29,156 nucleotides of DNA from JBGPHT01 sp041484525 (GTDB taxonomy: Bacteria; Acidobacteriota; Terriglobia; Bryobacterales; Bryobacteraceae): assembly GCA_041484525.1 (NCBI GenBank), contig JBGPHT010000095.1, positions 1-29,156 of the forward strand, in the 5' to 3' direction. The translations under genes and the position numbers were made by a program. Shown piece after piece: positions 23,920 through 29,156 of this stretch (position 1 is its first letter; each line of letters opens with the position of its first letter). Under the pieces are notes generated by a model. It did no database searches. It had not been told where the DNA came from and was given only the letters and a program-made list of their open reading frames with translations.

Positions 23920-24840
23920 TTACGTGCCGTATTCGGGCGGCACCAGCAGCGTCAGAGCGTTGGGTACGATCCGCACCACCGCCGGCAGTCTCCCCGCGTA
24001 CTCGCCGTCGATCTGCACGTAGGCGCGCCCGTTTTCGGGCTGCGAAATCCGCACGCAATCGGCTCGCGTCACCGAGACGCCCCGCATGCCGCGCAACCGG
24101 TTCAGCATCACCCCGGCGAAGTATTTCACGTACCTCACCGACGACGGGCCCTCGAAGAGCACCACCTCGAAGCGGTCGTCGAACAAGGTAACGTCGCGCG
24201 CAATTTCGAGATCGCCGCCGTAGTTCCGCACCTTGCTCACCAGCGCGAACGAGCAGGTGCGCTTCGATCCCGCCATCTCCACCTCGAACTCCGGCAGGCG
24301 CTTTCCCAGGAGGCTCCATCCGGCTACCCAGTAGGCGAACTTTCCCGTGCGCGCCTTGAGCGGCCCGCTCACGTGGTAGACGACGTGCGCATCCAGGCCG
24401 ATCCCCGCCATCAGCAGGAAGTGCCGCGAAACACGACCGCCGTCGCACATCATGTGCCCCAACGAGATGCGGCGCGGCCGCATTTCCCCGAGCCGCTCCG
24501 CCACGCGCTCGAGATTGCGCCCCAGCTTCATTTCCATCGCCAGCACGTTGGCCGTCCCGCCCGGCAGAATCGCCAGCGGCACCTCCGAATGCACCATGCC
24601 TTCGGCAACTTCGTTGATGGTTCCATCGCCGCCCGCCGCCACCACCAGTTGCGCGCCGCGTCCGATATGCTCGCGCGCGATGGCGCCGGCCGTATTCGGT
24701 CCGGTGGTCGGCGCCACTGTAACCTGATGCCCGTGTTTAGTGAGAATCGCCACAGCCCGATCCACCAGCGACCCGCCGCTCCGTCCGAATTTTCCCGCGC
24801 GTGGATTGTAGATGAGGACGGTATTCCTGTAGTCTGTGAT
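23920..24840 (-). CDS. Diacylglycerol/lipid kinase family protein, likely ATC start
   Basis: This enzyme of the DAGK_cat (YegS/DgkB/BmrU-like) fold phosphorylates a lipid using ATP. Visible marks are the nucleotide motif GGDGTINEVAEG, LPGGTANVLA, and a C-terminal beta-sandwich ending IDGEYAGRLPAVVRIVP. The first standard start, GTG at 24765, would cut off the first strand and the conserved NPRAGK loop. Both are encoded in frame upstream as NTVLIYNPRAGKFGRSGGSL. The frame is open back to a TAA, and no ATG, GTG or TTG occurs in that extra stretch. ATC at 24840-24838, preceded by GGAGAG at proper spacing, gives I/M-TDYRNTVLIYNP, the normal family N-terminus, and a 306-residue protein. The gene is divergent from ligA with a 44-base gap. 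Confidence 0.82.
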   Translation of the reverse strand: MTDYRNTVLIYNPRAGKFGRSGGSLVDRAVAILTKHGHQVTVAPTTGPNTAGAIAREHIGRGAQLVVAAGGDGTINEVAEGMVHSEVPLAILPGGTANVLAMEMKLGRNLERVAERLGEMRPRRISLGHMMCDGGRVSRHFLLMAGIGLDAHVVYHVSGPLKARTGKFAYWVAGWSLLGKRLPEFEVEMAGSKRTCSFALVSKVRNYGGDLEIARDVTLFDDRFEVVLFEGPSSVRYVKYFAGVMLNRLRGMRGVSVTRADCVRISQPENGRAYVQIDGEYAGRLPAVVRIVPNALTLLVPPEYGT

Positions 24841-24884
24841 GGTGAGCTCTCCGCTTCTCTCGTTAGATTATAGATGACAGGCCC

Positions 24885-26873
24885 ATGAAAGATCCCGCAC
24901 GCGAGATAGAGAAGCTTCGCGAAGAGCTCCATCACCACGAGCATCTTTACTACGTCCTGGATAAGCCGGAGATCTCCGACGCGGAGTACGACGTCAGGAT
25001 GCGCCGGCTCCAGGAGCTCGAAGCGCGCCACCCCGAGCTGGTCACGCCCGACTCGCCCAGCCAGCGCGTCGGCGGCAAACCGCGCGAGGGCTTTGTCAAA
25101 GTTCGCCACAGTTCCGCGCTGCTCAGCCTGGACAACGCACTCAATGAGGGCGAGCTCCGTGATTTCGACCGCCGCGTGCGCGACCTTCTCGGCGGCGCCG
25201 GCTTCCGCTACGTCGCCGAGCTCAAGATGGACGGTCTCTCCATGGCGGCCCGCTACCGCGACGGCAAGTTCGATGTCGCCGTGACGCGCGGCGACGGTAC
25301 CACAGGCGAGGACGTCACCGAAAACGCGCGCACCATCCGCTCGCTTCCGCTGCGCGTCAAGAACGCCCTCGGGACCTTCGAAGTCCGCGGCGAAACCGTC
25401 ATGGAGCGCCGCGCCTTCGATCGCCTCAACGAGGAGCGCGAAGAGAAGGGTCTGCCTCGCTTCGCTAACCCGCGTAACGCCGCCGCCGGCTCGCTCCGGC
25501 TCCTCGAGCCCCAGATCACCGCCTCGCGCCGTCTGAATTTCTACACCTACTTCTTGCTTACCGAAGGCCGCGCGGCGCTGGAGACCCACTGGCAGGCTCT
25601 CGACGAGCTCTCCCGCATGGGTTTCAAGGTCAACCCACACCGCAAGCTCTGCCAGGACGTGGACGAGGTGCTGGCCTTCTGCACCGATTGGGAGGCCCGC
25701 CGCGAGGATCTGCCTTACGAAATCGATGGCGTGGTGGTAAAGGTGGATTCCGTCGAGCAGCAGCGCCAGCTCGGTTTCACCGCCAAGGCCCCGCGCTGGG
25801 CCATCGCTTACAAGTACCCGGCGCGGCAGGCGGTGACAACCATCGAGGGCATCGAGGTCCAGGTCGGCCGCACCGGCGCGCTCACCCCCGTGGCCCATCT
25901 CAAGCCCGTCGAGGTCGGCGGCGTCACCGTCTCCCGCGCGACGCTGCACAACGAAGATGAAATCGAGCGCCTGGGCCTCGAGATCGGCGACGACGTCGTC
26001 ATCGAACGCTCGGGCGACGTCATTCCCAAAGTGGTCCGCGTGCACGCCCAGGGCTCCTACCGCAAGAAGTTCCGCATGCCTTCCAACTGCCCCGTCTGCG
26101 GCGGCAAAGTGGTGCGTGAGGAAGACGAGGCCGCCAGCCGCTGCATCAACGCCAACTGCCCGGCGCGGCTCAAGGAATCGATCCTGCACTTCGCCTCGCG
26201 CGGCGTCATGAATATCGATGGCCTGGGCGATGCGCTCGTCGATCAACTGGTGGATCGCGGTCTGGTCGAGAGCGTCGCCGATCTTTACGAGCTCACCAAA
26301 GACGAGCTCATGAGCCTCGAGCGGATGGGTGAAAAGTCCGCCTCGAACGTCATCCGCAACATCGAGAACTCGAAGAAGAATCCGCTGCCGCGCCTGCTTA
26401 CGGCGCTCGGAATCCGCTTCGTCGGCGAGCGAACCGCGGTGTTTCTGGCGGAAGCTTTCGGCCGCCTGGACGTTATAGCCGCGGCTTCCGTCGAGGAGCT
26501 CCAGCAGGCGGAAGAGGTCGGCCCCAAGGTCGCGGAAAGCATCTCCCAGTTCTTCCACGAGCCGCAAAATCAGGAGCTGGTGGAACGTCTGCGCGCCGCC
26601 GGGCTGCAGTTCAGCTATGCTTCCACGCGCCCCAAGAAGGGCCCGCTCAAGGGCTTGACCTTCGTTCTCACCGGCGTGCTTCCCAACCTGAGCCGCGAGG
26701 ATGCCAGGCGCCTCATCGAGACCGCCGGCGGAAAGGTTGCGGCGGCTGTCAGCAAGAAAACCAACTATCTGGTGGCGGGTGAAGAGCCGGGTTCCAAGCT
26801 GGCCAGAGCGGAGGAGCTGGGCGTGGTCGTGCTCGACGAAGACGGCCTGCTCGATCTGATCAGAATCGGCTGA
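24885..26873 (+). CDS. ligA: NAD+-dependent DNA ligase
   Basis: This 662-residue protein seals single-strand nicks using NAD+ in replication and repair. The Ia domain (about 1-60) has YYVLDKPEISDAEYD, which binds the nicotinamide moiety. The adenylation domain has the nucleophile Lys114 in ELKMDG, then TRGDGTTGEDVTENARTI and NPRNAAAGSLR. The OB fold covers about 315-390. A Cys4 zinc finger uses Cys402, Cys405, Cys420 and Cys425. The helix-hairpin-helix domain is about 430-580 and a C-terminal BRCT domain about 585-660. All domains are complete. ATG 24885 is divergent from the lipid kinase. The 3' end overlaps the convergent NmrA-like gene by 14 bases. Confidence 0.97.
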   Translation: MKDPAREIEKLREELHHHEHLYYVLDKPEISDAEYDVRMRRLQELEARHPELVTPDSPSQRVGGKPREGFVKVRHSSALLSLDNALNEGELRDFDRRVRDLLGGAGFRYVAELKMDGLSMAARYRDGKFDVAVTRGDGTTGEDVTENARTIRSLPLRVKNALGTFEVRGETVMERRAFDRLNEEREEKGLPRFANPRNAAAGSLRLLEPQITASRRLNFYTYFLLTEGRAALETHWQALDELSRMGFKVNPHRKLCQDVDEVLAFCTDWEARREDLPYEIDGVVVKVDSVEQQRQLGFTAKAPRWAIAYKYPARQAVTTIEGIEVQVGRTGALTPVAHLKPVEVGGVTVSRATLHNEDEIERLGLEIGDDVVIERSGDVIPKVVRVHAQGSYRKKFRMPSNCPVCGGKVVREEDEAASRCINANCPARLKESILHFASRGVMNIDGLGDALVDQLVDRGLVESVADLYELTKDELMSLERMGEKSASNVIRNIENSKKNPLPRLLTALGIRFVGERTAVFLAEAFGRLDVIAAASVEELQQAEEVGPKVAESISQFFHEPQNQELVERLRAAGLQFSYASTRPKKGPLKGLTFVLTGVLPNLSREDARRLIETAGGKVAAAVSKKTNYLVAGEEPGSKLARAEELGVVVLDEDGLLDLIRIG

Positions 26874-27507
26874 CCCGGATATCCGGCACTTCGAGCACGC
26901 GCACGCCCGCCGCGGGACGCTCCACCGCGAGCGCCAGCGTCGCGATCATCTGCGCCCGCGTGACCAGTCCCAGCCGCCGCGCCGATTCGCGCGTCCCCGG
27001 CAGCGCGCCCAAAATCCAGTACGCCGGCAGCAGCACGAGCGGCCAGCGCCGTCCCGGCCCCAACACGTACCACGGCCGCAAGATGGTCGCGTTGAGTCCG
27101 GATGCTCGCAGTGTCTCCTCCGCCTCCGTGCGCGCCGCAATATATTCGTGCATGATGGGCGCCGGATGCGCCACGCTCACATAGATGAAGTGCTGGATGC
27201 CCGCGGCGCTCGCCGCCCGGATGCCCGCCTTGGCCGACACCAGGTCGATGCTTCGAAACTGCGCCGCTTTGGCCGGGCTCGGATGCGCCACACCCACAAG
27301 CTGCACGAACGTGTCCGCCGGCGCGATGCGCGGCTGGAAAGTCGCCGCATCCAGCGGATCGCCGATCGCCCACTCGCATCCCGCCGGCAGCCGTTCCTCG
27401 GATCCGCGCCGCGCGAGCCCCCTGACGCTATGCCCGCGCCGGATCAACTCCGCCGCCAGCGTCCGCCCCATGAACCCCGTAGCTCCGCTGATAAAAACAA
27501 TTGCCAT
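26860..27507 (-). CDS. NAD(P)-binding NmrA/SDR-like epimerase-dehydratase family protein
   Basis: This 215-residue atypical short-chain dehydrogenase is shortened to the Rossmann core. ATGFMGRTLAAELIRRGHSV near residue 8 holds the GxxGxxG dinucleotide motif. HFIYVSVAHP gives the Ser strand and MHEYIAARTEAEETLRASG the expected helix. The classical YxxxK is represented by EYIAARTEAE, so the catalytic Lys is missing. This suggests a non-catalytic or NAD(P)H-sensing role like NmrA or complex I assembly proteins. TILRPWYVLGPG follows. The start is ATG 27507. Its 3' end overlaps the ligA 3' end, tail to tail. Confidence 0.85.
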   Translation of the reverse strand: MAIVFISGATGFMGRTLAAELIRRGHSVRGLARRGSEERLPAGCEWAIGDPLDAATFQPRIAPADTFVQLVGVAHPSPAKAAQFRSIDLVSAKAGIRAASAAGIQHFIYVSVAHPAPIMHEYIAARTEAEETLRASGLNATILRPWYVLGPGRRWPLVLLPAYWILGALPGTRESARRLGLVTRAQMIATLALAVERPAAGVRVLEVPDIRVSRF

Positions 27508-27570
27508 TCAGGGAATGATACGAGAAGGCCGGACCATCTGGATGAGAGCGGCCGGGAAAAATATTATTGG

Positions 27571-27645
27571 CCGCCGATGAACGCAGATTCACGCGGATAA
27601 AACAAAACCCCCAATCCTGTTTCTTGTCTTATCGGTGTGAATCCG
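27571..27645. repeat. Imperfect inverted repeat, apparently cut by the group II intron
   Basis: GATTCACGCGGATAA at 27586-27600 pairs with 27629-27643 (13 Watson-Crick pairs, one G-U, one mismatch) around a 28-base loop. The outer left arm CCGCCGATGAACGCA at 27571-27585 is a familiar dispersed-repeat motif, but its expected partner is missing on the right. There the sequence switches to GTGCG, the usual first bases of a group II intron. The missing half-arm may lie beyond the intron, outside the window. Confidence 0.55.
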
Positions 27646-28127
27646 GTGCGCCAGGACAAGACTGGCAGATCTAGTGAGATGAAAGGAACTCACCATGTGA
27701 ATTGCCCATTCGACATGTAGTCAATCGAGCGTGGAGCGGAGTAACCCGTTTGGCGGAGCCTCGAAAGGCGAACCTGTGAGCCGTAGCGCAAGCGAACCCG
27801 TTTCGGCCTCGTGACGCGAAGGAAGTGGCCAGTCCGCCGGATTGGGGATGAAGCCGGAAACCGGTGAGGAAGCAATGGGAGCAAGCAATCGCCGGACTTC
27901 CCGGGGTGAGAGGGGACAGCGCGCAGGGAAAGATCAGCCGAGTAACCCGGGAGGCCCGGCCGGGAGCGGCGTGGCAGCACGCGGCAACTGCCAGCAGGAA
28001 TACATAACTGTTGGCGGCCCCGGCCGGGAGCCGGAGAGGCCCATAGTAGCCGGGAAGTCTGTTAACGCAGAGGGAGCGAAGGGGCCTCACTGAAAACACG
28101 TTGGTGGTAAGAGGAAAGGAGAGCCGC

Positions 28128-29156
28128 TTGGATCAAGATCCCACTACGGAGCCCGAGGAGCATATCGAAGCCCTGCAAGAACAGGCGAGCGGAGATGGAC
28201 TGCCGGAGAAACTCTCTTGGCTGAGACAAAAGCTGCATCGGAAAGCGAAGCAGGAGCCGAAGTTCCGGTTTTATGCGGTATACGACCGGATCCCCGATTG
28301 CGGGTCCGTGCCGGATATCGGAAGGACACACTGGAATCGGCATGGAAGCGGGTACGCTCCCACCAGGGAGCACCCGGCGTGGACGGCGTTTCGATTGACC
28401 GGATCGAAGCGCGGGAAACGGGCGTGAGCGGGTTTCTGGAAAGAAATTCAGGAAGCGCTGCGAACGAAAACTTACCGGCCGCAACCGGTGCGCCGCGTTT
28501 ACCTACCGAAGGCCAACGGGAAGAGGAGACCGCTGGGAATTCCAACGGTGCGAGACCGCGTGGTGCAGATGGCAACCCGGTTGATTCTGGAGCCGGTCTT
28601 CGAAGCTGATTTCGAGGATTGTTCCTATGGTTTCCGTCCCAACCGCTCGGCACATCCAGCGCTGGAGGAAATCCGCACTCATCGGAAAGCGGGTTTTCAG
28701 GCCGTGTATAATATGACGCGGACTTAATATGACGCGGACTTAAAAGGGTACTTCGATTCGATTCCACACGACCAGCTGATGGCTTGTCTGCGGATGCGAG
28801 TGGTGGACCGGAGCGTCTGGCAACTGATCCGGATGTGGCTGGAAACCCCAGTCGTGGAACCGGACGGCGGCAATGGGGAGCCGGGGAAGTGGAGCCGCTC
28901 CAAACAGGGAACACCGCAGGGAGGAGTCATATCACCCCTGCTTGCGAACCTATACTTGCATTGGTTCGATAAGCTGTTCCATCGGGCCGATGGACCGGCG
29001 CAGTGGGCGAACGCCAAACTGGTACGCTATGCGGACGACTTGGTCGTGCTGGCGCGATATCAGGGGCCCAACCTGCTGAGCTGGATCGAAGAGAAGATCG
29101 AGCGATGGCTGGGGCTGGAGATCAACCGGGACAAGACCCGCGTGGTAAATCTGCGG
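28128..29156 (+). pseudogene. ltrA: Degenerate group II intron reverse transcriptase/maturase, partial
   Basis: The likely start is TTG 28128, eight bases after AAAGGAGAG. Reverse-transcriptase blocks appear in order but in changing frames: PEKLSWLRQKLHRKAKQEPK and FYAVYDRI; then TLESAWKRVRSHQGAPGVDG in another frame; then RRVYLPKANGKRRPLGIPTV and FEDCSYGFRPNRS; then DLKGYFDSIPHD, GTPQGGVISPLLANLYL and the catalytic YADD. Lesions are an insertion-type frameshift between about 28290 and 28315, an extra A near 28440-28443 (GAAAGAA for GAAGAA), and a TAA at 28725-28727 inside a tandem duplication. The frame remains open to the window edge, where the thumb/maturase domain would begin. The protein should be non-functional from this copy, though the ribozyme could be helped in trans. 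Confidence 0.88.
28710..28741. repeat. 16-bp tandem duplication inside the intron reverse transcriptase
   Basis: AATATGACGCGGACTT occurs twice without a gap, at 28710-28725 and 28726-28741. It falls just before the DLKGYFD active-site block and creates the in-frame TAA at 28725-28727. The intact homologous reading would be VYDADLKGYFD. The net insertion relative to that is a multiple of three, so the frame after it is the correct one. Confidence 0.9.

Larger units (their letters stand above)
27646..29156 (+). mobile_element. Group II intron, 5' part (domains I-IV), cut by window edge
   Basis: The element starts with a GTGCG boundary at 27646-27650. About 480 bases of highly structured, non-coding sequence follow, with segments typical of bacterial group II domain I such as GAGCCGTAGCGCAAGCGAAC near 27778-27797. 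It then enters a reverse-transcriptase frame in the domain IV position. Group II introns are self-splicing ribozymes that move by retrohoming with help of the encoded protein. Domains V and VI and the 3' boundary are outside the window, so splicing competence and class cannot be judged. The stretch 27508-28127 has no other gene; open frames seen in it on either strand belong to intron RNA. Confidence 0.85.

Noticed and set aside
24528..26567. Antisense open frame of 679 codons opposite ligA
   Set aside because: Shadow of ligA; its end also runs across the lipid kinase in a wrong frame.
27671..28099. Minus- and plus-strand open frames within 27671-28099
   Set aside because: They lie in the structured RNA part of the group II intron, a common source of false gene calls.
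1..29156. CRISPR array, tRNA or rRNA genes
   Set aside because: No regularly spaced direct repeats and no cloverleaf or rRNA-like sequence noticed by eye; a covariance-model scan was not possible.

Overview
The window looks like part of a high-G+C Acidobacteriota chromosome, most like the Solibacter/Bryobacter lineage. The evidence is a duplicated-architecture orphan permease without an ATPase (the ADOP type), an ECF sigma factor of the acidobacterial type overlapping a TPR-containing Ser/Thr kinase, and a PEP-CTERM protein. The genus assignment is inference from gene families; no rRNA gene is present.

Layout. Bases 1-2090 are an accessory segment that reads visibly lower in G+C. It holds a transposase remnant at the left edge, then a minus-strand pair: a protein of unknown function and an XRE-HTH/ImmA-IrrE protease regulator broken by a one-base frameshift. 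From 2193 the core begins: an ADOP permease; the rpoN-hpf-rapZ cluster (sigma-54, long-form hibernation factor, RapZ); a secreted clan GH-D glycosidase; and a GT39-type membrane glycosyltransferase. Long perfect inverted repeats (35 bp and 32 bp arms) follow the glycosidase and the glycosyltransferase.

Bases 11994-17220 form a branched-chain amino acid operon: promoter, Ile/Val-rich leader peptide, attenuator, ilvB, ilvN, ilvC and cimA. Together these make acetohydroxy acids and their reduced products, and feed isoleucine synthesis from pyruvate via citramalate. The leader was too short for ordinary ORF calling. Its terminator and an alternative antiterminator can be drawn base by base, making it the best regulatory find here.

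Bases 17324-22764 carry a PEP-CTERM beta-propeller-like protein and a compact ECF sigma / kinase-TPR / lipoprotein operon. Bases 22777-24840 are minus-strand: an AraC regulator with a VOC protein, and a diacylglycerol-kinase-family enzyme whose real start appears to be a non-standard ATC codon. LigA and an NmrA-like NAD(P)-binding protein converge around 26866. From about 27646 to the right edge lies a group II intron whose reverse transcriptase has two frameshifts and an in-frame stop made by a 16-bp tandem duplication. The intron appears to sit inside the right arm of another imperfect inverted repeat.
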